From assembly GCA_963681505.1 (NCBI GenBank), contig OY811979.1, positions 6,204,910-6,268,909 of the forward strand: a stretch of 64,000 nt of DNA, in the 5' to 3' direction. Both the position numbers and the translations under genes were made by a program. Below, in pieces: positions 1 to 11,399 of this stretch. The notes beneath the pieces are model-generated. The model ran no database searches. It had not been told where the DNA came from and saw only the letters and a list, made by a program, of their open reading frames with translations. Source of the stretch: Eunapius fragilis (taxonomy: Eukaryota > Porifera > Demospongiae > Spongillida > Spongillidae). Each line of letters begins with the position of its first letter. Positions within the stretch are counted from its first letter, which is position 1.

Positions 1-329
1 TGAATATTCACAACAGAAAGCTGTCTGATAGATATGAGGTGAAAAAAAGAATGATGAGAAAAGGAGACCACTCGTTAGCATCTTACAGCCGCTGTGGCTG
101 CACCTCTCAATTGTATCACGAATGAGGCTAATGGTCCCATGGTAATTGCAGAACTAGAGGAACAGCTACCAGGAACATTGGATCGTGGGGAGCATCTGAT
201 CAGATAAAGCAACAAATCAGAGATAAGTTGAATCGTAGATGCCAAGGCCATGGCATGTTCCATGTGTAACCACATTTTCTTAATCGCGCTGGACTACAGC
301 TGAAGTTTCTTAAGTGTGCAGATCATAGG

Positions 330-835
330 GTAGGGGGCATTATTGGAAATCTGCAGGGCCTGATTCAGAGAGCAATGGTTGATCGAAACATCCTGCCTGA
401 ACAGTAGGAAGCTCTTCAACAGGGAGCTGTGATAAATGCCAATCCTGGAGCCCCTCCACCAACCAATGCCGCTGTTCAGACACAGCAACTCAACACTGGT
501 GTTAATCCTGCATCAACCATGGAAGTGGTACCTGTCTCAGGACCAGACATAGGGCGTATGAAGTAGGTCATAATGGAACTCAAAGCTGATTTGAAAGAAA
601 GAGGTACTGAGGCCTAAGGCAAAACAAAATCCAGGGGCAGCTGATCGCAGTCCTACAAATGGAAGCAGAATTAAGAAGCCCACCTGTGACAATGAAAAAG
701 TCCTTTCCCATGTTTTCAGTGTACTTGCAAACCCATCTGAAAGTGATCACCGTGACTTTCTTCCATACCTCAAGACTGCCTGCAAAGACATCGAAAATGG
801 TAGTTCTTCAAGTACACTAATCCGAGTGCCATGGT
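330..835 (+). pseudogene. decayed coding relic, unidentified
   Basis: One plus-strand frame reads as protein-like sequence (QGLIQRAMVDRNILPEQ, then EALQQGAVINANPGAPPP) but is broken by in-frame TAG codons near 407 and 563. A second stretch near 650-830 reads KVLSHVFSVLANPSESDHRD before a TGA. The amino-acid composition and Pro/Gln-rich linker look like real coding sequence that has lost its frame. I do not recognise the family. It sits next to decayed transposons and could be part of one. The flanking bases 1-330 and 835-1028 show nothing else I can support. Confidence 0.35.
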
Positions 836-1028
836 GAACTCAGCATTGGAAAAGTGGATATGGGCCGAGAGAGAAACGCTGAACAAAATCAAGGATTTGC
901 TGATGATGATGATTTGTTTGAACAACTCACAATCATTCGCCCCAACCATGTTGAAATGCCTGTGTTTAGAATTCTTGATGATGACTAGCTAATTAACCAT
1001 GTGCTTGTAACACATACACATCCAAATT

Positions 1029-1843
1029 TTATTGTTGGCCCATGTAAGGTTCGAAAGTGTGACCCTCAACACACAAGTGGGCTTTGGCCATTGATCCTGC
1101 CACATCTTGTGGTGTAACACAGTCAAATCCTGCCTCCACGGCCTCACGCAAATTGGTGTTGCACAGATTTGATTGATGGGCTTGAAGGAAGCTATCCAAA
1201 AAGTTGAAAACCCATTGAACACCTCCAAAGTCAGGGGAATGTATGGGGTGAATGACAACATAATGACCAGCTGCCTTGACGAATTTAACTGCTGAACTGT
1301 GCCCATCAAGGTTATCCATTGTGATAACACGGGTTCCAGTCCCTTCAATAGCAGGTAGCAACAAGTGCTGCACTAAACTTGCAAACTTGTCCCCAGTAGT
1401 CTCCTTCTCGTACAGCATTCTGCTGATGACACCTTTGACAGAGTCCACAGCAATTACAGCAGTTAGGAGGCTATCAATGCCCTTGGATGGCCCACTGTCC
1501 CGGCAAGGTGTACCACGTAGGGAGTGTCCCCTGTGTCTGCAAGCTGCACTGGTGTATCTTCCAGTTTCATCTATATCTACAATGTAACTACGAACTGGAT
1601 GGTTTGGAGCATTAGCCCAAAATGCCACTCGGTTCGTTTCATTTCCATTCTTAGAGTATCTATAATGAAACTATGAACTGGATAGTTTGGAGCATTAGTC
1701 CAAAATGCCACTCGGTCCATTTCATTTCCTCTCTTAGAGTAGTACCTCATGGCCTTGTATGTCAAGGCGAGATTCTTGAGTTCTCGTGAAATGGTCGAGT
1801 GAGAAAAATCTGAACCTTTGCCACCTTTAGAAACAATTTGCAC
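1029..1843 (-). pseudogene. Tc1/IS630-type DDE transposase remnant
   Basis: This resembles the DDE_3 transposase domain of the IS630-Tc1-mariner superfamily, which cuts and pastes DNA. The lower 199 codons show the fold's order: a first catalytic Asp in VDIDETGRY, an RGHSLRGTP strand region, a second Asp in VITMDNLDGHS, and the signature HSPDFGGVQWVFNFL. In active relatives the last motif is usually SPDxNPIE, so the third acidic residue appears replaced by Gln (GGVQW). Upstream codons read SDFSHSTISRELKNLALTYK, a helix-turn-helix-like segment. The join between the parts is broken: the block encoding RVAFWTNAPNYPVHSFIID is present twice in tandem (about 1577-1735) in different frames. The loss of frame and probable loss of a catalytic residue point to an inactive copy. 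Confidence 0.75.
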
Positions 1844-1892
1844 TCACACAACTGAGCAGCAGGATAAATTGTCTTATAGAAAAAGAGACACA

Positions 1893-2144
1893 GTGCGTCT
1901 TTAGGGTTCATCTTCCTCTTGCATCCAGGCATTCTCTCTACGCGATCCACACTCTCACCAATTTGTCATAACGATGGTGCGTCTCTAGGGTTCATCTTCC
2001 TCTTGCATCCAGGCATTCTCTCTACGCGATCCACACTCTCACCAATTTGTCATAACGATGGTGCGTCTCTAGGGTTCATCTTCCTCTTGCATCCAGGCAT
2101 TCTCTCTACGCGATCCACACTCTCACCAATTTGTCATAACAATA
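1893..2144. repeat. 84-bp tandem triplication
   Basis: Three head-to-tail copies of an 84-bp unit start at 1893, 1977 and 2061, with very few differences. 84 is a multiple of three, so one frame stays open through all copies on either strand. The unit lies at the 5' side of the transposase relic (minus strand), and its reverse strand encodes a basic GCKRKMNP-like segment typical of the transposase N-terminus. I infer local duplication of the transposase start region. From 2145 to about 2750 I see no gene. Confidence 0.9.
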
Positions 2145-2749
2145 CACTGGTACTGGGTGAACGCGCTCCATTTCAGCACGCCCCTTGATAGTGCCACAAG
2201 AAGTGACCAAGTTGAACTTTTCGCCTGCAGTGAGCGAGATACTGTTTGTAATGTACACCTGTGCCTAATTACATGCTGTTCCTGCATTCATCCTCAAATT
2301 TCTAACGCCCAGCTGCTGGCTAAATTTCTTGATTCACCAACCACCCCTCCCACTTTTTGTCCGCTTTCTGGGTCCTCAAAATTTACTTCCTAACTTTTTG
2401 AGTACTCAATTTTTACTTTAATTGCAGGCATTTAGAGACGCATAGTATTAGTTCCTAACTTTTCTGCTCTAAAGGTAGAGTTTAGGTACAGTGGTAGTAA
2501 ACTACATGTAAGTTGAATGCAGAGAATTGTTCTGTCATATATAGTGTTACTAAGCTGACCATAGGGAAAGCATGCTGTTGCTAAGGCCAAGATGTAAACA
2601 TGTGTTCCTACAGATGCATTCAATGAGCGATCCTAACCAATCTTACGCTGGGCATTCAGGCCCAATAGCATTGCAGGGCCTTCTTTCCCCTACGACACCG
2701 CCCTTATCTGATTAAATCATCCCAAACTGTTGTTGATATGGTTCCAGCT

Positions 2750-4680
2750 TTTATTTTTTTTAAATTTTTTTTTGATTGATTGCATACATATAAACAGACA
2801 TATATATGCAAAAAGGCAAGTAGTGGCACGATGTGTACGTGCACTTACAAACTGCCTAAACATGGGAGGGATATAACATGCAAAAGGGTGAAAGGTCCAC
2901 AGATCTAAGTCGGGTACGAAAAACTGTAATGTTCAATGAAGTGACAACATCTTGGGGTAAGTGGTTCCATATAGGTATCACACGTCCAGTGAAAAAATGC
3001 GCTCGGAATGCATGATGGGGTAAATGTTTGGATCGCAGGATACAAGGATGACCACGGCCTAGCCTGTTAGGCGAAAAAACTCTCAAAAGGTAAATCAACC
3101 AGGTTATTGTAGATCTTGTAACACATGACAAGGTCGTAGAAGACTCTCCTGTACTCTAAGGACTGTAAACCCAGGTTCGCAAGGCGATCATCATAATCCA
3201 TATATGGTGTACCAGCACGTTTGATAATGGCACGAGTGAAAAATCTCTGAACACGTTCAATACATTGAATATCTTTATGGAACCAGGGATTGGTATTACT
3301 TTCCAGAAGGGGACGAACATACACCTTATAAAGACGCACAAGGAGAGACACATCATTAGAATGAAAGCATTTTAAGAGAAGACAGCTCCTATTGAAAGCC
3401 ATGGCAGCAATGTTTGAGCAATGCATACTTGGCGTAAGGTCTGAATTCAAACACACCCCAAGATCTCTTATAGATGATACAAATTGCAAAGGAATACCAG
3501 AAAGTGTATAGGGTGAAGTAGGCTCATAACCACGAGAACCAAAGGAAATGACAGAGCACTTGGAATAAGCAACAGTCAGTTGCCATGTCTTGGACCATGA
3601 ACAAAATTGATTTAAGGATTGTGTAAGTGGTGTATTTTGATTTTCAGTATAACCAAGATACAGTTTTGTGTCATCGGCAAAGATTTTAATGCCAGCTGGA
3701 GATTGGACATGGTTAGGAAGGTCATTAACATATATCAGAAACAAGAGAGGACCAAGGACAGAACCCTGAGGTACACCACTGGTGATGGATTTAGGAGATG
3801 ATACATCAAGTCCTACATATACACATTGTGTGCGGTCGTTTAAAAAGGCTCTTATCCATTGAAGTAAGTATGATTTAAAGCCATAAGCCTCAACCTTTAG
3901 CAATAATTTAGAATGGGAGACAGTGTCAAAGGCCTTAGCAATATCAGTATACACAACATCCACCTTCATGCCATTGTCAACATTCAATGTCCAATTGTTC
4001 AGAGTTATCAATAACTGAGTACAAGCAGAACGTCGAGCGAGGAAACCAAACTGATCCTGTGAGATGAGATTATGACTACGAAGGAAGGATATCATAGAAG
4101 AAGATATACAATACTTTCCATAACTTTACAAAGGATACACGTTTGTGAGATAGGTCTGTAGTTACTGGGCTGTTTTCGTGAACCCTTTTTAAAGACAGGA
4201 CATACAAATGCAGTCTTCCAAACTAAAGGTATATGTCCATCTACTCATAGACATCTCAAAAAGGAGTGATAATGGGAAAGCAATAGCTGGGGTTAAAGAC
4301 TTTAAGAAAAAAGCGGGAAACCCATCAGGAGTTTTAGAACATTTTGATGGCAATGATTTTAAAGTCTTAAGGACCTTGTCAAATGGGAAGAGAACAGAGT
4401 TTAGGGATTTATTTTCAGAGAGACGAGGCACAAATTCTGGGAGCAAACCGTCGTCAGCAGTAAAGACAGAAGCAAAATAATCATTAAGCACAGTACATTT
4501 ATCATGATTTGAGACAGCCAAATTGTCATTGGAGTCAATGAGAGGGGGTGTACACTGAGAGGTAGTAAGCTTGGAGTTTACATATGAATAGAAAGATGAT
4601 AAGCTTAAGTAGATCGCTCGAAAGACCGAACGGCAAAACCTGTTCACCCGGGCGTACAATTTTAACCCCCAGGTGGACAT
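2750..4680 (-). mobile_element. 5'-truncated non-LTR retrotransposon with RT pseudogene
   Basis: The minus strand encodes a reverse transcriptase of a LINE-type element (CR1/Jockey-like by eye). Codons in 4189-4680 give the fingers region (SLPSKCSKTPDGFPAFFLK). A frame break near 4100-4190 splits the NYRPIS block. Codons in 3067-4095 contain the palm motifs: Asp in TDIAKAFDTVSH, the SGVPQGSVLGPLLF block and the catalytic FADD. A further frame change near 3070-3130 leads into the conserved C-terminal tail ending at 2856 (FTGRVIPIWNHLPQDVV, then LRSVDLSPF). The T-rich tract at about 2752-2772 corresponds to an A-rich 3' end. No endonuclease domain is present, so the copy is 5' truncated, and it needs at least two frameshifts to read through. 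The gene is dead. Confidence 0.9.
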
Positions 4681-5310
4681 TCAGGACAATAGATATTATA
4701 AACGCTCGTTCTTGAAGTCGCCATCTTTAGCTGCTCACATTGGTGCCCATTTCCGGCCAGCATCCGCACTCGCAAGAATTATAAAACACGGCAAACCTAT
4801 TACAGTCAACAACCTCACAATGAATACTGTTTCTAGTTTAGTTTATACAGTAGCCCACCACTTAATTAAGGTCACACGCTTAGTACCTGTTTTGCCGTTG
4901 AATTCAGCGATAAGATCTGGTAAGCAAAATGCTATGCGCATGCGTAATATTAAGCAAACAACGTAACACGCCCACAAACACTAGTACGGGTTCGAAAAGA
5001 GTACCCAAACACCAACAGTGGTAGGCTCAGGGCAAGGATCGATCAGGAGAGGCCAGTAGATTATATATCTCCAGTGGAGAGCTAAACGACGAGAGGAATA
5101 CCTCCAACATTGAGACAATGTGTTAGAGTCCTCCCGCGTTCGGTACAATGCTGAACAAAAGCGGGTGTCAGCTTGTGACGGTAATTGAAGTGACTAAATC
5201 AGGAGACCAGTAGAAACTAGGTAGCAACCAGTACAATACCCACAGACCAACAGTGGTCGTCTCTGAAAGAGGAGAGGCCAGTCCCAACCATCATGACTTA
5301 AGCTAAAACA
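4681..5310. other. no gene seen
   Basis: Unique-looking sequence between the retroelement and a CA microsatellite. Short ORFs here have no protein-like composition or splice context. Confidence 0.4.
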
Positions 5311-5311
5311 A

Positions 5312-5360
<49 letters not shown>
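5311..5360. repeat. (AC)n microsatellite
   Basis: About 25 uninterrupted AC dinucleotides. The Cys/Val ORFs crossing it are artefacts of the repeat. Confidence 0.98.
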
Positions 5361-5362
<2 letters not shown>

Positions 5363-5548
5363 GCAAAGCTTGACAAAAACAACTTCGCTAGCCAAAAGTG
5401 GTGAACAAATATTAATATTCAAGGAGCTCTTTAGCGGGGGGGGGGGGAACTGCATAAGTGCTAGATTAAAGACACTATACAATAACTTCTCAGCACTTAT
5501 AGTATTTGCAGATATCATCAACGATAAGTAAATTAAAAAATAGAGGAA

Positions 5549-5795
5549 ACAAGTAAAGAAAAACATTCTTTAACAAGAAAGTTGGTGGGATAAAGGAATT
5601 GGTGGTGTAAAAAGAAAGAAAGGGAACAAGGTTTTGAGGAAAATGAAAATGAGACAGATCCTAGCACGTGTAAATGTAACTGAACCAAAGAAGTGCTATA
5701 TATATGATTTTTGTCTGATTTTTCCTTTCCCACCATTGCCTCCAATTCCTATATTCCACCAACTTTCTCGTTAGAGAATGTTCTTCTTTACTTGT
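5549..5795. mobile_element. foldback MITE, family A copy 1
   Basis: The ends are long imperfect inverted repeats. The left begins ACAAGTAAAGAAAAACATTC and runs into AAGAAAGTTGGTGG; the right is its complement, ending in TTCTTTACTTGT. The same terminal sequence bounds a second, better-preserved copy at 41247-41535. No ORF is carried, so this is a non-autonomous element. I could not define a target-site duplication with certainty. Confidence 0.85.
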
Positions 5796-5879
5796 AGCTA
5801 GTAGAATCAGGACACCTGGTAGGCCTCTAGAAATCCCTATAAGGGAATTTACTTGAGCATATAGCTGGGGCAGGAGGCT

Positions 5880-6300
5880 ACCCCCTCCCGCACCCACCCC
5901 AGCCACACCCAGGTCCATCCATGCCCCTCCCGGTCGTAATATCCAGTAGCTGCTTGTCTGAACGGACGCTGGAATAGCGGATGCACGAATCCAGCGTCTC
6001 CCGGGGAATGCAATTACACGTGACGTCACAACGGAGGTCCTCCTGTAGAACCGAGGCTATCGAAGGGGTGATGCAGCTGTTGGATATTTGGGCCTATGTA
6101 GGAGACTAGAGTTACGCCTCCCATTCTCCACCCCCACCGGCCCGTAGTCCGAGGGGATTCTGGTTAGTCGCTGATTGGTACCGTCGTAAGGATTGATCCG
6201 AGACGTTGAAGATAATGATGCTGGTATCTCCTCGGACGTAGCATTCTTGACCACGCTATGCAGTACAACCATTTATTTATCGTGGCAGGGAAGGGGTGGT
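5880..6300. other. GC-rich stretch, possible first-exon or promoter region
   Basis: Locally GC- and CpG-richer than its surroundings. The minus strand has a 71-codon frame starting at 6272 (MVVLHSVVKNATSEEIPASL) that could be a first coding exon, but no family is recognisable and no downstream exon could be linked. Treat as undetermined. Confidence 0.2.
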
Positions 6301-6664
6301 ACTACCCCTCAACCGATACTAATCTAATTAGTTTTACAGCAAACATGTTATGTTAATACTAATACAAGAACCGACTTACGCGTATGCTCAGAGATAACTT
6401 TCTGATGACTACCTACAGCGCATGCGCATTGCTTTATGCTATTATTCAGTCAGCAATTTAATCTTTGACTGCTCCATGCAATGCAATTATATGGCAACTA
6501 ATGCTGGATAATTTGATCCGGTCCGAGACCAAGGAAGAAATAAAATTCCAGAAGGTGTCATACATGGATGGGTGGAAGATTGGGAGCCATAGTAACCACA
6601 AGAGACCAATCACATGGTCATTGTGGGCATTCATGTGGCATATGGTTTCCACTACATGTAACCA

Positions 6665-6895
6665 GAAGTCTGGAGGACTGTGAGAGTGAGGGAGGAAAAT
6701 TAGGGCTTAGGGAAGGGAGGGGGGGGGGGGGCCTGAAGGCCCGCTATGCCCTTCAAATTTTCACCCCCTCTTCGAATCTGCCCTCAAATTGCACCCGTCC
6801 CTCCCTCCTGACACTGTTCATTGGGGCTCAATACCTGCCACACTCTTTAATAATGCCATCTTGGCTCTAAGGAGGCGCCTTCAGCGCCACACTCT
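6665..6895. repeat. hairpin-ended dispersed repeat, family B copy 1
   Basis: A roughly 230-bp repeat beginning with a small hairpin (AGTCTGGAGGACT), followed by G-rich and then pyrimidine-rich sequence, CACCCGTCCCTCCCT, and ending in a GGCGCCTTCAGCGCC hairpin. Other copies are at 7468-7690 and, inverted, 52290-52540. No coding potential. Class unknown; hairpins at both ends suggest a non-autonomous mobile element. Confidence 0.75.
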
Positions 6896-7062
6896 GTTTC
6901 CTAAGGCCACCTCACCATTCTCTCCAAAAACTAAGTGAGGAAACTTCTGCTCCTACACATACCAGATTGCCATGGTAACCCATATCCTCCCCCCTGTACT
7001 TAACTCTCTTACCAGGACCCATGTGTTCAGTGGGGTGGAGGATATGTACATGTGTCCATGTT

Positions 7063-7420
7063 CACATCACTATGCTGCTACATCTGTAATCCAAAACCAT
7101 GCACCAAGGACTTTTACATTATTTATACATGTACAATGGAACTAACCACAACAGCACAAGAATGAACAGTCTCCTGGATCTTGTCACTATGAGTAGACAG
7201 CTGTGCCACTGTGTGCAGATGGGAGAGATGTTGTATTACATGCTGAGAATTGAGCACTGCTGATGTGCAAATAAATGTAACCAACACATGGGATGCAGTG
7301 TATCAAACAACCAGTTTTTCATTTTTATTTTAATCAACACTATACCAGAACAAATAAAGAGTACTGACCAGGAATCGACCCTGTGGGATGACCAGCAATG
7401 TATCTGACATAATGATATGG
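7063..7420. repeat. dispersed repeat, family C copy 1
   Basis: About 350 bp shared at high identity with 14638-14975 (same order of blocks, for example CACCAAGGACTTTTACATT and CTGGATCTTGTCACTATGAG). Its reverse strand contains a GGGTCGATTCCTGG motif reminiscent of a tRNA B box next to an A/T-rich tract, so a SINE origin is possible but unproven. Confidence 0.75.
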
Positions 7421-7467
7421 ACATGCCACCTTCCAAGCCATCATCAGCATACACAATCACTGTAACC

Positions 7468-7690
7468 AGCAGTCCGGAGGACTGCGAGATGAGGGAGAAA
7501 AATTTAGGGTAGGGAGGGGGCGCAGAAGACCCGCTACACCCTTCAACTTTTCACCCCCTCTCCGAATCCGTCCTTAAATTGCACCCGTCCCTCCCTACCG
7601 ACACTGTTCATTCAAACTCAATACCCGCCACACTCTTTAATAATGCCATCTTGGCTCTAAGGAGGCGCCTGCGGCACCATACTTGGAGCC
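7468..7690. repeat. hairpin-ended dispersed repeat, family B copy 2
   Basis: Second copy of the repeat described at 6665-6895. It starts with the perfect hairpin CAGTCCGGAGGACTG and ends near GGAGGCGCCTGCGGCACC. Confidence 0.75.
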
Positions 7691-8030
7691 TTCGGCGCCA
7701 TACAACGTATCCCTGCCTATGCCAGCAAGGCTGCTTTCAACCCTGGAACACACAAGTTAACATAACTGACCACAAGTGTGGCCAACACATGTCATGTTGT
7801 TGAGGAAAACCTAGTGCCCCTGATCTATACCAGTATCTGATTATTAATGTGCAGGCTTGTAATACTGCAGGCAGTATCTATGAGATGTACTTGGACAGAG
7901 TGCCTAACCATGTACTTGATGGCACAAAAGACTATAAAGAGGTGAAAGAGGCCTGCTCTACTGTATGCTTTGATCCCTAATGTGACATCATTCACAAGTC
8001 TCCCTAATTACATCACACATTGCAGGTCAG

Positions 8031-9198
8031 CACTAAAGTGAAAACCATGATAGTTGAGTATAAAATTTTTTTCCTACTCGTCAATGTTTGAAATCATTTT
8101 TATTAATAATTCCCACTTTGGGAAGGTTTGAAGCCAAGGAGCACTCCAAGAGGAAATCCTAAAGCGGCAGGTTTGCAGCGGCAATCGTTGTTTCGTGCCA
8201 GAAAGCTGGAGCTGGCGAGCATAGCTCGAAGGACTGCTATCAGAAAGTGCAACCAAAGAACTATCGCGTTAGCCGAGTACATGCAGACGTTCATGCTAGG
8301 ACACTCGCATTGAGAATGTACTAGCTACATCGAGCTGAGCGAAGGGATTTCTACAAGAAATGCAAAGAGAAAGGTCAACATAATGCTTTTGATTTTAATG
8401 CAATCACCGTGAAAAGATGGCTTACTGCCTGATGAGTAGTTGGAGTTACAATATGAATACATGCATACATGTACATTTATAAATGTGTATACTTCAAACC
8501 TTCCCAAAGTGGTGGTCACTGTCTGCCAGCTCTTCGTGGCAGCCTGCGTGCTAATGGACTCTCCGTTTGGTTCTGAAAAGAACCGATTTCAACTTGCTTG
8601 ATCTCAATCATAACCACGATAACCACAATACTGTCAATAATTATAATGTTATTCATCCGAAAATGGCTAACTTTTGAGAGCCAACGTTCGAGGCAAACAT
8701 TTTAGCAGCAGAGTAAACGAAACTTCTCGGTAAACTAGCGTTTCAGATACAGATACCTGTCTTCAATGCATTGTTTAGGTCCGGTTGCCTAAACTCAAAG
8801 CAATACGCGACAATCAGCTAGATGCGTTTCCCTATAAAACAACACATTTGCAGCCGCGGTCCTCGAACCGTTTAGCACATTCAACTTTCGGCCCGACCAA
8901 GTAGTGTAGTTATATATGGGGTAGTTATACGGCAATGTTTAGCCTGATCTGTTTCCGAATAGGGGAGAAATCAGCTAAAAATGTTTTTTCAGGACGAGGA
9001 ACACAAATTCCCCAAAATAGAAAGTAAGGTGTCACGTGATAAGCTACAATTTCAAGCTCTTTTGGAAAACTAGTTTGCCAACGAAACTGCATTATTAGAA
9101 TTTTTATAGTTCAGGTCATTATTGATAAAAATGATTTCAAACATTGACGAGTAGGAAAAAATTTTATACTCAACTATCACGGTGTCCACTTTATAGTG
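8031..9198. mobile_element. terminal-inverted-repeat DNA element (outer element)
   Basis: Long terminal inverted repeats face each other. The left arm (about 8031-8110) carries TGATAGTTGAGTATAAAA and CCTACTCGTCAATGTTTGAA; the right arm (about 9118-9198) is their complement. The outermost bases also pair (CACTAAAGTG versus CACTATAAAGTGG). Total length is about 1.17 kb. No intact transposase is present, so it is non-autonomous. It contains a second element at 8113-8512. Confidence 0.85.
8113..8512. mobile_element. nested TIR element inside 8031-9198
   Basis: A 21-bp perfect terminal inverted repeat (CCACTTTGGGAAGGTTTGAA, plus one base) lies at 8113-8133 and 8492-8512, immediately inside the left arm of the outer element. 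Between the ends is a 61-codon plus-strand ORF (8128-8313), basic and Arg/Lys-rich (KPRSTPRGNPKAAGLQRQSL), which I cannot assign. Confidence 0.8.
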
Positions 9199-9359
9199 GA
9201 CAATGCCTAATACATGTATGGTAAAGTGTCCTCCTGCAAATACTGACAATAAGACACATTCATTGGGGATTTGTTGGGTGTTCTTAGTCCTAAGCCTTGT
9301 TCATATATTTTTGTATCTCATGTTTTCATAATTGCAGAATACATTATGATGAAGCAGTA

Positions 9360-9500
9360 CTGCTGGCTGTTATGTATTTCTTACAACAAATGCACTGCAG
9401 GTTAATCCCCATCCATGGGTGTGATCATTCCCCTTCATATCTCTCCCCTCTTCCTCACCTATTTGCTCTTCCTCCTCTCCCTAACCCTCACCTTCCTCCT
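9360..9500 (+). repeat. dispersed repeat, family D copy 1
   Basis: The block GTTATGTATTTCTTACAACA, then AATGCACTGCAGGTTAATCC and a pyrimidine-rich tail, recurs at 14985-15118 in the same orientation and at about 10205-10340 inverted. The inverted pair flanks 0.7 kb. Confidence 0.8.
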
Positions 9501-9862
9501 CTCTCCCTCAAGCCCCTCACTTCCTTCCCCTCTGCCTCACCTGATCTCCTCTTCTGGTATGATGGTTGTAGAACAGCCACAACAGGCACACTTTGTTCCA
9601 TTGTCAGATCCAGCAGCATTCATTGGTCAGACTGACTCAAAAGCAGTGCAACATAGGGAGAGTAGATATTGGGGGTGGACATAATCATGTGTGAATCAAC
9701 CAATGTACTTAACACATTTCAAAAGTGCTTACTACAAAAATCCTATTTAATGGCCTGACCATTTGAAGCTCCTTCCTGGACCAAAAGTGACCCACATCCC
9801 TTCAGCACAGTCTTCAAAGCTTTGAGATCCCAGTCGTAGTGCTGCGAGGAGCTATCTGCAAG

Positions 9863-9985
9863 GTTGTGTGGTGCATGTGTGTGTGGTGCATGTGTGTGTG
9901 TGTGTGTGGGGGGGGGGGTGGTGCATGTATGCATGCATGTATGTGTGTGTGTGGTTCATGTGTGTGGTGCATGTGTGTGATGAAA
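9863..9985. repeat. (GT)n/GTGCATGT-rich microsatellite
   Basis: Imperfect GT repeats with GTGCATGT interruptions and a G10 run near 9909. Confidence 0.95.
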
Positions 9986-10204
9986 AATGTCTTCACATAG
10001 CCTATGCACAACAGATGTACTGTACAATCATGTACTACACAGAGGTAGGTCAAAATGTCCAGAGAGTATTCCCACGTGAATTAAATAAGAATTAATCACC
10101 AAATGCTGCAGTGACTAACTATAATAACAGATAAACTTGCAGTTACAACTTTTAGAGTTTCAAAACTAAAAAAAGAAATAGGACTAAATAGGATTTTTAA
10201 CTTA

Positions 10205-10340
10205 GAGGGAGAGGGGAGGTGGGGGTTAGGGAGAGGAGAAAGAGGGAATAGGTGAGGAAGAGGGGAGAGATATGAAGGGGAATGATCACACTCATGGGGA
10301 TTAACCTGCAGTGCATTTGTTGTAAGAAATACATAACCAT
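10205..10340 (-). repeat. dispersed repeat, family D copy 2 (inverted)
   Basis: Reverse complement of the 9360-9500 block, lying inside the dynein intron region. Confidence 0.8.
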
Positions 10341-11399
10341 GTACCCTTGTAACTCTTTATGTCCAATAGCACTTTACATCTTAATGTTTCGACTTACTTG
10401 AACCCTTCTGCAAAGAGGATGACCTCTGCAATCTGCTCATGGTCAGGTGATGGCGACTGGTCGGTGTTTGAGGTTGTCGGGGAGCTTCTGGTGTCCTCCA
10501 TAACCCTTGCCTGCTGGGTTGGTGGTGATGAACATGCCAGTGTTTGGGTTCAGGTCAACCTGCAGGCGGGTACAAATAAATAATCCCTAAGTTGGCACAT
10601 CAGGTTTGTCACATTTAAGGTCTTGGATTACTGTATCTGATGAGTTACTTGAAAACATTTCCTATGTGAAATGCACCTAGAAACAGACCACGCACCCCTC
10701 TCCCAATATACATGAAGGAAGCCTTCTTCCTTGGTAAAGCACACCTCTCTCCTCTCCCCTGTCCCCCATCAACAGGACCCTCTCCCTCAATCTAACCAAA
10801 CCAGTCCTTCCACATAACCTCATTCCTAAATGCCCTTCAATACTCCCTCACCTCACACAAGCACCAACATCACAAGGTAGACAAAATAGCCAATGTCTCC
10901 ATATTCCATTCCCCCTCCAAAAAGCCCATGCAGCAGGTTCCCAGACCCAACCGACTGTTTCCTACCTGTTTTCCAAGGAGCTCGCAGTTGGTGGAACAGC
11001 TCCTGAGCACAGCCTGGATGGTCTGGATCTGCATGGAGACAGCAGAGAGCAGTGTAAAGCAGCCCCCACTCACCACACTTGACCAGACCAATGAATCTGA
11101 ATAATGGCGAATGGTTGTGTACTTACCCCTGGCTTATGGGAAAGCATAGTATAGTGGGGCTTTTGTCAAAGGTTAGTGGGTCAAGCCTGCCTCTGTGTCT
11201 GCAACCCCCTAAACAAACTAAATTGTCCTTTTGTCTGGTTCTAGGTATTGTATTGCTATAACATAAATGGTGTTTTACAGAAAGCAGACATTCAGTCTCA
11301 TAGCCAGCCTATTGATAACCTGAACTTTTCACTGACCCACCCACCACTCCACATGTACATCAAATTGTACCTCTGCACTGATTTTCAGGTCATACATCA

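Larger units (their letters stand above)
9755..11028 (-). pseudogene. DYNC2H1: cytoplasmic dynein 2 heavy chain exons (fragment, one exon damaged)
   Basis: Three minus-strand exons match the AAA1-AAA2 region of the dynein-2 motor, the ATPase driving retrograde intraflagellar transport. Exon a (10966-11028, 63 bp, phase 0) reads QTIQAVLRSCSTNCELLGKQ between a CATGCAG acceptor and a CAG/GTAGG donor. Exon b (10398-10559) reads VDLNPNTGMFITTNPAGKGY and LPDNLK, then later EQIAEVILFAEGFK. Exon c (about 9755-9855) reads SSQHYDWDLKALKTVLKGCG. Order and spacing follow the known protein. Compared with the family, exon b lacks about two residues after LPDNLK and then needs a 2-nt shift before PDHEQIAEV; 8 missing bases in total would also explain its splice phase. 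The exon encoding the segment between b and c was not found. Either this is a decaying partial copy or the assembly has errors. Confidence 0.8.

Noticed and set aside
7320-7420. tRNA-derived SINE
   Set aside because: Only a B-box-like motif is visible; no convincing A box or tRNA-like head. Kept only as a possibility in the repeat entry.
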